DNA of 64,000 nucleotides from Anthopleura xanthogrammica (GCA_964019055.1 OZ025220.1:7242620-7306619); one strand, 5' to 3'; positions 44,638 through 58,800 are shown, numbered from the stretch's first letter. Notes: generated by a model not told the origin, from the sequence alone. Numbers and translations are program-made.

Positions 44638-47467
44638 AAAGATTAGTCGATATACAAGGAGAAAGAGAGTGAATAATGCTGACCGACAACACGAAGGCAA
44701 GAATGAATACTAAAGACTGAAACTGGTTCTAGAAACGAGAAAAGAAAGGAGAATCGCAAACTCTGAATAATGATGAATATACCAGTGGGTGTTAGAGAAA
44801 GCAGCTGACTTTCTATCCACTTTAGAATCAAAACATCAACCAATATTCAACAAAGGAATCCGAATCAAATTAGCTAGCACAATGCCTCGAGTTATGGATC
44901 GAATCTTACGCCGTAAATCTCAAGGAACATGGTTCATCGAAGGACCACTAGTTCGTTGTATGAATCTCTTTGATTTAACAGTGCTAGGACTCGGTGGATT
45001 AATCGACGCTGGTATCTATGTGGTGATAGGGCAACTAGCGCTACAACTGGCGGGTCCAGCAGTGATCATTTCTTTTCTCATAGCAGCAATAGCAGCGGTT
45101 TTATCAGGACTTTGCTACGCTGAACTTTCGTCACGAATAACAAAGACTGGGTCGGCGTATGTCTACACATACGTTGTCCTAGGCGAGTTGTGGGCATTCC
45201 TTACTGGATGGAGTATGATAGCAGAGTATCTAGTCAATGCTGCATCTATGGCAAGGGCATTTGTCGGCTATGTAAACTCTCTTACCGGGGATACCATGCA
45301 CGACTTTTTTGTAGACAAACTTGGTTGGGGAACGAATCCCTTACTAGGAGACTTTCCTAATTTTCCCGCGCTTTTTTTGGTCATCGTGGCAGTGGTCATC
45401 GTTGGTCTAGGTGTGCGCGAGTCGAAGACGTTCATGGATGGTATTACTAGTATTAATGGGACGGTGATCGTGTTTGCAATCGTTTCGGGATGTGTCTTCG
45501 CGTCTCCAGAAAACTGGTCCTCGCTGGATAAATTCGCTCCTAATGGCATCAGCGGCATCCTCATGGCTGCTCCGAGCTGTTTCTATTGCCTCTCAGGGTT
45601 TGATGCCATACCTACAGCCAGCGAAGAGGCGTTAGATCCCCGCCATGGAGTGTCTTCGGCAATATTAATATCCTTGGCGATTAGCATAGCTGCGTATTTC
45701 TGTGTTGCGACCGTACTGACACTCATGGTACCGTATAACGCGATTGTTGCTTACGCGCCTCTGGCCGAAGCGTTCCGGACCAATGGCTTTGATCCAGGGT
45801 ACTACATAGTGACCATTGGCGCCTTGTGTGCTGTGTTTGGAAGTCTCCTAGCAACGACTTTTGCTGTCACTCGATTGGTCTATTCGATAGCCTATGATGG
45901 TCTAATCTCATCCTGCTTTGCTCGAGTTAGTGAACGAACCCACGTACCTGTGATTGCTGTCATTACTACGGGGGCCCTAACTGGTATCCTAGCAACCTGT
46001 ATTGAAATGAAAGCATTGGTCGAGTTGGTCTCCGTGGCAACCATTACAACGTACACGATGGTCTCCCTGTGTGTGTTGCTGTCACGTTATCAGACAGACG
46101 TCGGTAGTGTCTATCTTGACGGATACCTCCACACAAGCCCAAGTGTTTCTGACTGGCTACAAAAGAGCTTATTCCCCAAATCTACACGAAAGGCTAAAAC
46201 AATTGCAGCTAAGAATTACGAGAAAATCTCCCAACCAGACCAACCGCTTAACCCTGAAATCCAATCTCGTCAAAAGCTAACGAGAGACACCCAGTTCTCG
46301 GCCACTGTTGCGTTGACATTCTTCATTCTGTGTCTGCTTGGATTTTGGACATCGTTAAACGCGCTGATAGCTGAACTTAACAGAATTGACCCTGTGGCTC
46401 TGTCCTTGGCGTGTTTGTACGGATGCACTTGTATAGTGACTTTGGGCGTCCTGTTTCAGCTGCCCAAGAATAACGCAAAGTTTCCCTTCATGGTACCAAT
46501 GGTTATACCCATAGTTAGTATTGTAATCAATACCTTCATGTTGGTCAGAATACACTGGATATCATATTACATGTTCTGTTCTTGGACTGCATTAGGTAAG
46601 TTAGTCGTACGCTGTTGGGACCGAAGTTGGGTGTTTGGTTAATGCCTGGTTGGTTGGTTGAGTCGGTAAGTGCTTGGGTGCTTTGCTAGGAAGGTTGGTT
46701 AAAGGAAAAGGTAGATTTGTTTGGTTTTTTGGTTGTTTGGTTGTTTGGTTGTTTGGTTGTTTGGTTGTTTGGTTGTTTGGTTGTTTGGTTGTTTGGTTGT
46801 TTGGTTGTTTGGTTGTTTGGTTGTTTGGTTGTTTGGTTGTTTGGTTGTTTGGTTGTTTGGTTGTTTGGTTGTTTGGTTGTTTGGTTGTTTGGTTGTTTGG
46901 TTGTTTGGTTGTTTGGTTGTTTGGTTGTTTGGTTGTTTGGTTGTTTGGTTGTTTGGTTGTTTGGTTGTTTGGTTGTTTGGTTGTTTGGTTGTTTGGTTGT
47001 TTGGTTGTTTGGTTGTTTGGTTGTTTGGTTGTTTGGTTGTTTGGTTGTTTGGTTGTTTGGTTGTTTGGTTGTTTGGTTGGTTGGTTGGTTGGTTGGTTGG
47101 TTGGTTGTTTGGTTGTTTGGTTGTTTGGTTGTTTTTTTGGTTTGGTGTTGGTTGTGGGTGGTGTATCTGATATAGTTGTCCAGTTGCTGGGTTGCCAGCA
47201 TATAACATTTTCTTCATGTTTTTTTTCCCACTCTTTTCCGTAGGGTTAATAATATACTTCACATACAGCTTCACACACAGCACCGAGTCCTACGCGCAAG
47301 AAGAACCCGAGGTGTTCATGGATTACGCGGTTGTCCCCGGCCTTCCCATGGGTACTGAAGTCATACAACCCATCCAGGCCCCCCTGAAGAGGAAGAACCC
47401 ATTTGAATATATGGGCTTAGATTATGATTCAGAAGAGCATGAGGATGAATTTGGACCAAATAACTAG
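44638..47467 (+). CDS. Cationic amino acid transporter-like protein (SLC7 CAT family)
   Basis: Coding exons 44882-46595 and 47244-47467, phase 1 (TTAG|GTAAGT; CCGTAG|GG), 645 residues. 44638-44881 would be 5' untranslated sequence after an acceptor, with short upstream ATGs. The protein has about 14 hydrophobic segments and the family words GPAVIISFLIAAIAAVLSGL, CYAELSSRITKTGSAYVYTY, GELWAFLTGW, SGFDAIPTASEEA, HVPV and FPFMVPMVIP. The second exon gives the final membrane segment (LIIYFTYSFTHSTES) and an acidic cytoplasmic tail (LDYDSEEHEDEFGPNN). Expected role: plasma-membrane transport of basic amino acids; the specific SLC7 member is not resolved. In membrane segment 1 the usual G-A-G-(V/I)-Y reads D-A-G-I-Y (GGLIDAGIYVV). 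ATG 44882 is the first in-frame Met before the conserved start; the next is five codons later. Confidence 0.9.
46724..47130 (+). repeat. (GGTTGTTT)n minisatellite in the transporter intron
   Basis: About 50 copies of an 8-bp unit, nearly perfect, with a short GGTT-only segment (47,077-47,104). It fills most of the 648-bp intron. G pairs every few bases on the transcribed-sense strand could form two-layer G-quadruplexes in the pre-mRNA. Confidence 0.97.
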
Positions 47468-47544
47468 TCTAGTATAGTGAGCATGCGCAAATGGGTGTTT
47501 TCAGCTGACCAGGAATTTTATTTCAAGTTGATCATAAATGTTTT

Positions 47545-47714
47545 AATAGACCTTTTTAGCCTCGTATGCAAATTGCCCATTTCAGACCACATGACATTCC
47601 CTTGAGAAATGTTCTTTTGTTAAAATATTTACACATGAAAGAATCAACTCCCAAGAGTGGCATCACATGGTCTGAAATGAGCACAACAAACATCGAAGCT
47701 GAAAAGGTCTATTT
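47545..47714. mobile_element. Foldback MITE (TTTCAGACCACATG family)
   Basis: TAATAGACCTTTT at the left pairs with AAAAGGTCTATTTA at the right. Inner CATTTCAGACCACATGACAT pairs with CATGGTCTGAAATG. Related fragments near 20,900, 26,960, 33,850 and 41,490. Confidence 0.75.
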
Positions 47715-47800
47715 ATGTTTTACCATTTCAGCTCTCGTGTTATTTCCGTCTCGGGGTTGGAGTCTCTCCATTACTTCGAGAGTTTTCTCTGGGATCACCA

Positions 47801-48005
47801 TTTTTGCTACTTCGATCTGTGAATAAGCCGTGCCTTGACTCTGGCCCGGTGTAGACGTCGAATTTTACATGTGCCGAATCTAATGCAAATTTTTTAATAA
47901 CTATTGTTTGAGTTAATTTGCATTAGATTCGGTACATGTAAAATTCGACGTCTACACCGGGCCAGAGTCAGGGCACGGCTTATTCACAGATCGAAGTAGC
48001 AAAAA
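47801..48005. repeat. 205-bp near-perfect foldback element
   Basis: Arms of about 85-90 bp, from TTTTTGCTACTTCGATCTGT at the left to its complement ending GTAGCAAAAA at the right, with GTGTAGACGTCGAATTTTAC inside, around a 27-bp AT-rich centre. A second ATTCGACGTCTAAACCGGGCC word follows at 48,005. Confidence 0.9.
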
Positions 48006-49837
48006 TTCGACGTCTAAACCGGGCCTTAGGTCAGCCCAGAGGCTTTTTGAAGAACTCGAAAAAGTTAATTGGTTTTCTTTGTCGCTTGAAAAGAAACATA
48101 AACATGGATGTAACAAAATAGGATATTTTTCCCAAAACAAATGAACTGGAAAAGCGTTATAAATATTAATGTATTCAATCAAAAAAGAAAGAAATCTAAA
48201 AATTAAGACCTGCATGGATATATTTTGGAAGGACATACTAAATTTCTCTTCAAGTGAAAATTATCGCTTGTGGTACAAAGTATCTACAAAGTATTTTGAT
48301 TTAAAAAAATTAGGAATTTTACTATTTTGGCAAACAATTACTTCGCACAGCCTACAATCTTGAGCAAAATTGTTATTACATTGCCATTTTCATGAAAGAA
48401 TTTCGATGCCCTTGGCAGTTTTGATTTGTTTCCTTCAACCCCCCTCTCCCTCTCCCCTGAACAATGTCATTGGTCTCGTAGCCCCTCTTAAAAAGAAGCA
48501 ACATTGGATAGGGGGAGGGGGGGAGACACTTTGGAAGTACAAAGCTACAAGTGAGAAATGAAGTAATTTGTTGAAATTGCGGTTTAATTTGTAATAACTT
48601 ATTTTGTCTAAGATTGTAGCTAGATTGTGAATTGCCCGTTTTAGTCATTTTAATTCAATAGACTTTTTGGGGGGGATTGAGAGGAGGGGTATATTTTAAC
48701 ATATGGTAAAACAGAGTAAAATAAGGGTTAGTAAGATCACTGATGGTCATCACTCACAATTTGAGGATTACAAGTATTCCCAAGAGAGTCATATAACAAT
48801 AACATGGCAGCCATGTTGGTGGTGTTAACTATAGACCCATTGCACGTGACGTCAAAGCAGCTCAATTTGGAGGACAAAACAAAAGAATTTTAATCTCCTG
48901 AGAATTGGAACCTATTGTTTTGTCCTCCAAATTGAGCTGCATTCCGAAGTGCTACAAAGGGTATGATGTTTATAAAAGAGATCTTTCGTTAATTAAATCC
49001 AACATGGCCGCGATGAAGTAACGTGTAATTGAAAAACGGTTAAAATACAAATAGGGTAAAGGTATCTTATTTTTTCAATAAAAATCAATCGAAAAAAAAG
49101 TAGAAAATATATTTGTTTCTTGTGCTGCATAATGTTCCCCAGTGCCCGATGTCCTTGAGATCCTCGCACAAACAAATGAAAGGGCGTGGGCAACCGCCAC
49201 GTACTTCTGTCTGATTGGTTATAATGTTCCCCAGTGCCCGATGTCCTTGAGATCCTCGCACAAACAAATGAAAGGGCGTGGGCAACCGCCACGTACTTCT
49301 GTCTGATTGGTTGTTAAAAGAATAAAAAATTGTCCAAAAAATAAAATAGAAAAAAAAGCTTGATTTGCGCATGCTCCTCAACAGTCCAAATGGTGTGCGG
49401 GCGCACTGCGCACCCTCAGTACTATGTTTACGTTTGTTTTTAACACAATATTCTATCGACCCTAGAACTGTTGTTTCCCACGTCCATTCTCGGCCAAATC
49501 CCTTCTAAAAAGTTCTTTGGATGTATTTTTGAGACCCTTGTCAAGGAACTCCTGGTTCATTTCATAGATTTCACGCCACCTCCTTAGTCTTAAAATCACT
49601 TTTTTTCTTTCAGTGTCAAATCTATGATTTTGAACAGCCGTTCTTCGCCTTTAGTAACATTATAAATTACCGTTTCAAATAATTTTTTGCCTTCCAGTTT
49701 TATTTCAAATCACACAAAATACATTTATTTTAACTAAATTATAACTTATTTCATCCAATCCATTTCGTGTACACTCTTTTTCTGATACATTGATCCTTTA
49801 CAAAAAATGTATATTATATAAAACATTATGGAAATAC
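48006..49837. other. Noncoding spacer between the transporter and the satellite
   Basis: Contains a foldback MITE of the CAGCTCAATTTGGAG family (48,831-48,961) and a 92-bp direct repeat (49131-49314). No coding sequence is supported. Confidence 0.6.
49131..49314. repeat. 92-bp tandem duplication
   Basis: Two adjacent, almost identical 92-bp copies (49131-49222 and 49223-49314), each starting AATGTTCCCCAGTGCCCGAT and ending CTTCTGTCTGATTGGTT. Confidence 0.95.
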
Positions 49838-52800
49838 AACAAAATCAAGGGCTATAACCCATGCTTTTTGGTTGAAAATGGCCAAAAATGACCTATTTGG
49901 CATTCTTCAGAAATAATGAATATTTTTTGAAAAGGTGTGAAAATGGTCCAGAATCGATCAAAACTATGGGCTATAACCCATGCTTTTTGGTTCAAAATGG
50001 CCAAAAATGACCTATTTTTCATTCTTCAGAAATAATGAATATTTTTTGAAAAGGTGTGAAAATGGTCCAGAATCGATCAAAACTATGGGCTATAGCCCAT
50101 GCTTTTTGCTTCAAAATGGCCAAAAATCACCTATTTTTTATTCCTTAAAAATAATGAATATTTTTTGAAAAGGTGTGAAAATGGTCGAGAATCGAACAAA
50201 ACTATGGGCTATAACCCATGCTTTTTGGTTGAAAATGGCCAAAAATAACCTATTTTTCATTCTTCAGAAATAATGAATATTTTTTGAAAAGGTGTGAAAA
50301 TAGTCTAGAATCGTTCAAAACTATGGGCTATAGCCCATGCTTTTTGGTTCAAAATGGCCAAAAATGACCTATTTTTCATTATTCAGAAATAATGAATATT
50401 TTTTGAAAAGGTGTGAAAATGGTCCAGAATCGATCAAAACTATGGGCTATAGCCCATGCTTTTTGCTTCAAAATGGCCAAAAATCACCTATTTTTTATTC
50501 CTTAAAAATAATGAATATTTTTTGAAAAGGTGTGAAAATGGTCCAGAATCGATCAAAACTATGGGCTATAGCCCATGCTTTTTGCTTCAAAATGGCCAAA
50601 ATAGACCATTTTTGATTTCTTCAGAAATAATGAATATTTTTTGAAAAGGTGTGAAAATGGTCCAGCATCGATCAAAACTATGGGCTATAACCCATGCTTT
50701 TTGCTTCAAAATGGCCAAAAATGACGTATTTTTTATTCCTTAAAAATAATAAATATTTTTTGAAAAGGTGTGAAAATGGTCAAAATTCGATCAAAACAAT
50801 GGGCTATAGCCCATGCTTTTTGCTTCAAAATGGCCAAAAATGACCTATTTTTCATTATTAAGAAATAATGAATATTTTTTGAAAAGGTGTGAAAATGGTC
50901 GAGAATCGAACAAAACTATGGGCTATAACCCATGCTTTTTGGTTGAAAATGGCCAAAAATAACCTATTTTTCATTTTTCAGAAATAATGAATATTTTTTG
51001 AAAAGGTGTGAAAATAGTCTAGAATCGTTCAAAACTATGGGCTATAGCCCATGCTTTTTGGTTCAAAATGGCCAAAAATGACCTATTTTTCATTATTAAG
51101 AAATAATGAATATTTTTTGAAAAGGTGTGAAAATGGTCGAGAATCGAACAAAACTATGGGCTATAGCCCATGCTTTTTGCTTCAAAATGGCCAAAAATGA
51201 CCTATTTTTCATTATTAAGAAATAATGAATATTTTTTGAAAAGGTGTGAAAATGGTCGAGAATCGAACAAAACTATGGGCTATAACCCATGCTTTTTGGT
51301 TGAAAATGGCCAAAAATGACCTATTTGGCATTCTTCAGAAATAATGAATATTTTTTGAAAAGGTGTGAAAATGGTCCAGAATCGATCAAAACTATGGGCT
51401 ATAACCCATGCTTTTTGGTTCAAAATGGCCAAAAATGACCTATTTTTCATTCTTCAGAAATAATGAATATTTTTTGAAAAGGTGTGAAAATGGTCCAGAA
51501 TCGATCAAAACTATGGGCTATAGCCCATGCTTTTTGCTTCAAAATGGCCAAAAATCACCTATTTTTTATTCCTTAAAAATAATGAATATTTTTTGAAAAG
51601 GTGTGAAAATGGTCGAGAATCGAACAAAACTATGGGCTATAACCCATGCTTTTTGGTTGAAAATGGCCAAAAATAACCTATTTTTCATTCTTCAGAAATA
51701 ATGAATATTTTTTGAAAAGGTGTGAAAATAGTCTAGAATCGTTCAAAACTATGGGCTATAGCCCATGCTTTTTGCTTCAAAATGGCCAAAAATCACCTAT
51801 TTTTTATTCCTTAAAAATAATGAATATTTTTTGAAAAGGTGTGAAAATGGTCCAGAATCGATCAAAACTATGGGCTATAGCCCATGCTTTTTGGTTCAAA
51901 ATGGCCAAAATAGACCATTTTTGATTTCTTCAGAAATAATGAATATTTTTTGAAAAGGTGTGAAAATGGTCCAGAATCGATCAAAACTATGGGCTATAGC
52001 CCATGCTTTTTGGTTCAAAATGGCCAAAAATGATCTATTTTTTATTCCTTAAAAATAATGAATATTTTTTGAAAAGGTGTGAACATGGCCAAAATTCGAT
52101 CAAAACTATGGGCTATAGCCCATGCTTTTTGGTTGAAAATTGCCAAAAATGACCTTTTTTGCATTCTTCAGAAATAATGAATATTTTTTGAAAAGGTGTG
52201 AAAATGGTCCAGAATCGATCAAAACTATGGGCTATAGCCCATGCTTTTTGCTTCAAAATGGCCAAAAATCACCTATTTGGCATTCTTCAGAAATAATGAA
52301 TATTTTTTGAAAAGGTGTGAAAATGGTCCAGAATCGATCAAAACTATGGGCTATAGCCCATGCTTTTTGCTTCAAAATGGCCAAAAATGACGTATTTTTT
52401 ATTCCTTAAAAATAATAAATATTTTTTGAAAAGGTGTGAAAATGGTCAAAATTCGATCAAAACAATGGGCTATAGCCCATGCTTTTTGCTTCAAAATGGC
52501 CAAAAATGATCTATTTTTTATTCCTTAAAAATAATGAATATTTTTTGAAAAGGTGTGAAAATGGTCAAAATTCAATCAAAACTATGGGCTATAACCCATG
52601 CTTTTTGGTTCAAAATGGCCAAAAATGACCTATTTTGAATTCTTCAGAAATAATGAATATTTTTTGAAAAGGTGTGAAAATGGTCCAGAATCGATCAAAA
52701 CTATGGGCTATAACCCATGCTTTTTGCTTCAAAATGGCCAAAAATGACGTATTTTTTATTCCTTAAAAATAATAAATATTTTTTGAAAAGGTGTAAAAAT

Positions 52801-55800
52801 GGTCAAAATTCGATCAAAACAATGGGCTATAGCCCATGCTTTTTGCTTCAAAATGGCCAAAAATGACCTATTTTTCATTATTAAGAAATAATGAATATTT
52901 TTTGAAAAGGTGTGAAAATGGACGAGAATCGAACAAAACTATGGGCTATAACCCATGCTTTTTGGTTGAAAATGGCCAAAAATAACCTATTTTTCATTCT
53001 TCAGAAATAATGAATATTTTTTGAAAAGGTGTGAAAATAGTCTAGAATCGTTCAAAACTATGGGCTATAGCCCATGCTTTTTGGTTCAAAATGGCCAAAA
53101 ATGACCTATTTTTCATTCTTTAGAAATAATGAATATTTTTTGAAAAGGTGTGAAAATGGTCCAGAATCGATCAAAACTATGGGCTATAGCCCATGCTTTT
53201 TGCTTCAAAATGGCCAAAAATCACTTATTTTTTATTCCTTAAAAATAATGAATATTTTTTGAAAAGGTGTGAAAATGGTACAGAATCGATCAAAACTATG
53301 GGCTATAACCCATGCTTTTTGGTTCAAAATGGCCAAAAATGACCTATTTGGCATTCTTTAGAAATAATGAATATTTTTTGAAAAGGTGTGAAAATGGTCC
53401 AGAATCGATCAAAACTATGGGCTATAGCCCATGCTTTTTGCTTCAAAATGGCCAAAAATCACCTATTTTTTATTCCTTAAAAATAATGAATATTTTTTGA
53501 AAAGGTGTGAAAATGGTCAAAATTCAATCAAAACTATGGGCTATAGCCCATGCTTTTTGGTTGAAAATGGCAAAAAATGACCTATTTTGCATTCTTCAGA
53601 AATAATGAATATTTTTTGAAAAGGTGTGAAAATGGTCCAGAATCGATCAAAACTATGGGCTATAGCCCATGCTTTTTGGTTCAAAATGGCCAAAAATGAC
53701 CTATTTTGCATTCTTCAGAAATAATGAATATTTTTTGAAAAGGTGTGAAAATGGTCCAGAATCGATCAAAACTATGGGCTATAGCCCATGCTTTTTGGTT
53801 GAAAATGGCCAAAAATGACCTATTTGGCATTCTTCAGAAATAATGAATATTTTTTGAAAAGGTGTGAAAATGGTCCAGAAACGATCAAAACTATGGGCTA
53901 TAACCCATGCTTTTTGGTTCAAAATGGCGAAAAATGAACTATTTTTTATTCCTTAAAAATAATGAATATTTTTTGAAAAGGTGTGAAAATGGTCAAAATT
54001 CAATCAAAACTATGGGCTATAACCCATGCTTTTTGGTTCAAAATGGCCAAAAATGACCTATTTTGCATTCTTCAGAAATAATGAATATTTTTTGAAAAGG
54101 TGTGAAAATGGTACAGAATCGATCAAAACTATGGGCTATAGCCCATGCTTTTTGGTTCAAAATGGCCAAAAATAACCTATTTTTCATTCTTCAGAAATAA
54201 TGAATATTTTTTGAAAAGGTGTGAAAATGGTCCAGAATCGTACAAAACTATGGGCTATAGCCCATGCTTTTTGCTTCAAACGGCCAAAATAGACCTTTTT
54301 TGCATACTTCAGAAATAATGAATATTTTTTGAAAAGGTGTGAAAATGGTCCGGAATCGATCAAAACTATGGGCTATAGCCCATGCTTTTTGGTTGAAAAT
54401 GGCCAAAAATGACCTATTTTACATTCTTCAGAAATAATGAACAATTTTTGAAAAGGTGTGAAAATGGTCCAGAATTGATCAAAACTATGGGCTATAGCCC
54501 ATGCTTTTTGGTTTAAAATTGCCAAAAATGACCTATTTTGCATTCTTCAGAAATAATGAATATTTTTTGAAAAGGTGTGAAAATGGTCCAGAATCGATCA
54601 AAACTATGGGCTATAGCCCATGCTTTTTGGTTTAAAATTGCCAAAAATGACCTATTTGGCATTCTTCAGAAATAATGAATATTTTTTGAAAAGGTGTGAA
54701 AATGGTCCAGAATCGATCAAAACTATGGGCTATAACCCATGCTTTTTGGTTCAAAATGGCCAAAAATGACCTATTTGGCATTCTTCAGAAATAATGAATA
54801 TTTTTTGAAAAGGTGTGAAAATGGTCCAGAATCGATCAAAACTATGGGCTATAGCCCATGCTTTTTGCTTCAAAATGGCCAAAAATGACGTATTTTTTAT
54901 TCCTTAAAAATAATAAATATTTTTTGAAAAGGTGTAAAAATGGTCAAAATTCGATCAAAACAATGGGCTATAGCCCATGCTTTTTGCTTCAAAATGGCCA
55001 AAAATGACCTATTTTTCATTATTAAGAAATAATGAATATTTTTTGAAAAGGTGTGAAAATGGACGAGAATCGAACAAAACTATGGGCTATAACCCATGCT
55101 TTTTGGTTGAAAATGGCCAAAAATAACCTATTTTTCATTCTTCAGAAATAATGAATATTTTTTGAAAAGGTGTGAAAATAGTCTAGAATCGTTCAAAACT
55201 ATGGGCTATAGCCCATGCTTTTTGGTTCAAAATGGCCAAAAATAACCTATTTTTCATTCTTCAGAAATAATGAATATTTTTTGAAAAGGTGTGAAAATAG
55301 TCTAGAATCGTTCAAAACTATGGGCTATAGCCCATGCTTTTTGGTTCAAAATGGCCAAAAATGACCTATTTTTCATTCTTTAGAAATAATGAATATTTTT
55401 TGAAAAGGTGTGAAAATGGTCCAGAATCGAACAAAACTATGGGCTATAGCCCATGCTTTTTGCTTCAAAATGGCCAAAAATCACCTATTTTTTATTCCTT
55501 AAAAATAATGAATATTTTTTGAAAAGGTGTGAAAATGGTCCAGAATCGTTCAAAACTATGGACTATAACCCATGCTTTTTGGTTGAAAATGGCCAAAAAT
55601 GACCTATTTGGCATTCTTCAGAAATAATGAATATTTTTTGAAAAGGTGTGAAAATGGTCCAGAATCGATCAAAACTATGGGCTATAGCCCATGCTTTTTG
55701 CTTCAAAATGGCCAAAAATGATCTATTTTTTATTCCTTAAAAATAATGAATATTTTTTGAAAAGGTGTGAAAATGGTCAAAATTCAATCAAAACTATGGG

Positions 55801-58800
55801 CTATAACCCATGCTTTTTGGTTCAAAATGGCCAAAAATGACCTATCTTGAATTCTTCAGAAATAATGATTATTTTTTGAAAAGGTGTGAAAATGGTCCAG
55901 AATCGATCAAAACTATGGGCTATAACCCATGCTTTTTGCTTCAAAATGGCCAAAAATGACGTATTTTTTATTCCTTAAAAATAATAAATATTTTTTGAAA
56001 AGGTGTAAAAATGGTCAAAATTCGATCAAAACAATGGGCTATAGCCCATGCTTTTTGCTTCAAAATGGCCAAAAATGACCTATTTTTCATTATTAAGAAA
56101 TAATGAATATTTTTTGAAAAGGTGTGAAAATGGACGAGAATCGAACAAAACTATGGGCTATAACCCATGCTTTTTGGTTGAAAATGGCCAAAAATAACCT
56201 ATTTTTCATTCTTCAGAAATAATGAATATTTTTTGAAAAGGTGTGAAAATAGTCTAGAATCGTTCAAAACTATGGGCTATAGCCCATGCTTTTTGGTTCA
56301 AAATGGCCAAAAATGACCTATTTTTCATTCTTTAGAAATAATGAATATTTTTTGAAAAGGTGTGAAAATGGTCCAGAATCGATCAAAACTATGGGCTATA
56401 GCCCATGCTTTTTGCTTCAAAATGGCCAAAAATCACTTATTTTTTATTCCTTAAAAATAATGAATATTTTTTGAAAAGGTGTGAAAATGGTACAGAATCG
56501 ATCAAAACTATGGGCTATAACCCATGCTTTTTGGTTCAAAATGGCCAAAAATGACCTATTTGGCATTCTTTAGAAATAATGAATATTTTTTGAAAAGGTG
56601 TGAAAATGGTCCAGAATCGATCAAAACTATGGGCTATAGCCCATGCTTTTTGCTTCAAAATGGCCAAAAATCACCTATTTTTTATTCCTTAAAAATAATG
56701 AATATTTTTTGAAAAGGTGTGAAAATGGTCAAAATTCAATCAAAACTATGGGCTATAGCCCATGCTTTTTGGTTGAAAATGGCAAAAAATGACCTATTTT
56801 GCATTCTTCAGAAATAATGAATATTTTTTGAAAAGGTGTGAAAATGGTCCAGAATCGATCAAAACTATGGGCTATAGCCCATGCTTTTTGGTTCAAAATG
56901 GCCAAAAATGACCTATTTTGCATTCTTCAGAAATAATGAATATTTTTTGAAAAGGTGTGAAAATGGTCCAGAATCGATCAAAACTATGGGCTATAGCCCA
57001 TGCTTTTTGGTTGAAAATGGCCAAAAATGACCTATTTGGCATTCTTCAGAAATAATGAATATTTTTTGAAAAGGTGTGAAAATGGTCCAGAAACGATCAA
57101 AACTATGGGCTATAACCCATGCTTTTTGGTTCAAAATGGCGAAAAATGAACTATTTTTTATTCCTTAAAAATAATGAATATTTTTTGAAAAGGTGTGAAA
57201 ATGGTCAAAATTCAATCAAAACTATGGGCTATAACCCATGCTTTTTGGTTCAAAATGGCCAAAAATGACCTATTTTGCATTCTTCAGAAATAATGAATAT
57301 TTTTTGAAAAGGTGTGAAAATGGTACAGAATCGATCAAAACTATGGGCTATAGCCCATGCTTTTTGGTTCAAAATGGCCAAAAATAACCTATTTTTCATT
57401 CTTCAGAAATAATGAATATTTTTTGAAAAGGTGTGAAAATGGTCCAGAATCGTACAAAACTATGGGCTATAGCCCATGCTTTTTGCTTCAAACGGCCAAA
57501 ATAGACCTTTTTTGCATACTTCAGAAATAATGAATATTTTTTGAAAAGGTGTGAAAATGGTCCGGAATCGATCAAAACTATGGGCTATAGCCCATGCTTT
57601 TTGGTTGAAAATGGCCAAAAATGACCTATTTTACATTCTTCAGAAATAATGAACAATTTTTGAAAAGGTGTGAAAATGGTCCAGAATTGATCAAAACTAT
57701 GGGCTATAGCCCATGCTTTTTGGTTTAAAATTGCCAAAAATGACCTATTTTGCATTCTTCAGAAATAATGAATATTTTTTGAAAAGGTGTGAAAATGGTC
57801 CAGAATCGATCAAAACTATGGGCTATAGCCCATGCTTTTTGGTTTAAAATTGCCAAAAATGACCTATTTGGCATTCTTCAGAAATAATGAATATTTTTTG
57901 AAAAGGTGTGAAAATGGTCCAGAATCGATCAAAACTATGGGCTATAACCCATGCTTTTTGGTTCAAAATGGCCAAAAATGACCTATTTGGCATTCTTCAG
58001 AAATAATGAATATTTTTTGAAAAGGTGTGAAAATGGTCCAGAATCGATCAAAACTATGGGCTATAGCCCATGCTTTTTGCTTCAAAATGGCCAAAAATGA
58101 CGTATTTTTTATTCCTTAAAAATAATAAATATTTTTTGAAAAGGTGTAAAAATGGTCAAAATTCGATCAAAACAATGGGCTATAGCCCATGCTTTTTGCT
58201 TCAAAATGGCCAAAAATGACCTATTTTTCATTATTAAGAAATAATGAATATTTTTTGAAAAGGTGTGAAAATGGACGAGAATCGAACAAAACTATGGGCT
58301 ATAACCCATGCTTTTTGGTTGAAAATGGCCAAAAATAACCTATTTTTCATTCTTCAGAAATAATGAATATTTTTTGAAAAGGTGTGAAAATAGTCTAGAA
58401 TCGTTCAAAACTATGGGCTATAGCCCATGCTTTTTGGTTGAAAATGGCCAAAAATGACCTATTTTTCATTCTTTAGAAATAATGAATATTTTTTGAAAAG
58501 GTGTGAAAATGGTCCAGAATCGATCAAAACTATGGGCTATAGCCCATGCTTTTTGCTTCAAAATGGCCAAAAATCACTTATTTTTTATTCCTTAAAAATA
58601 ATGAATATTTTTTGAAAAGGTGTGAAAATGGTACAGAATCGATCAAAACTATGGGCTATAACCCATGCTTTTTGGTTCAAAATGGCCAAAAATGACCTAT
58701 TTGGCATTCTTTAGAAATAATGAATATTTTTTGAAAAGGTGTGAAAATGGTCCAGAATCGATCAAAACTATGGGCTATAGCCCATGCTTTTTGCTTCAAA

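Noticed and set aside
46674..47283. WLFGCLV and QTTKQPNN open frames
   Set aside because: Artefact of the GGTTGTTT minisatellite inside an intron bounded by good splice sites.
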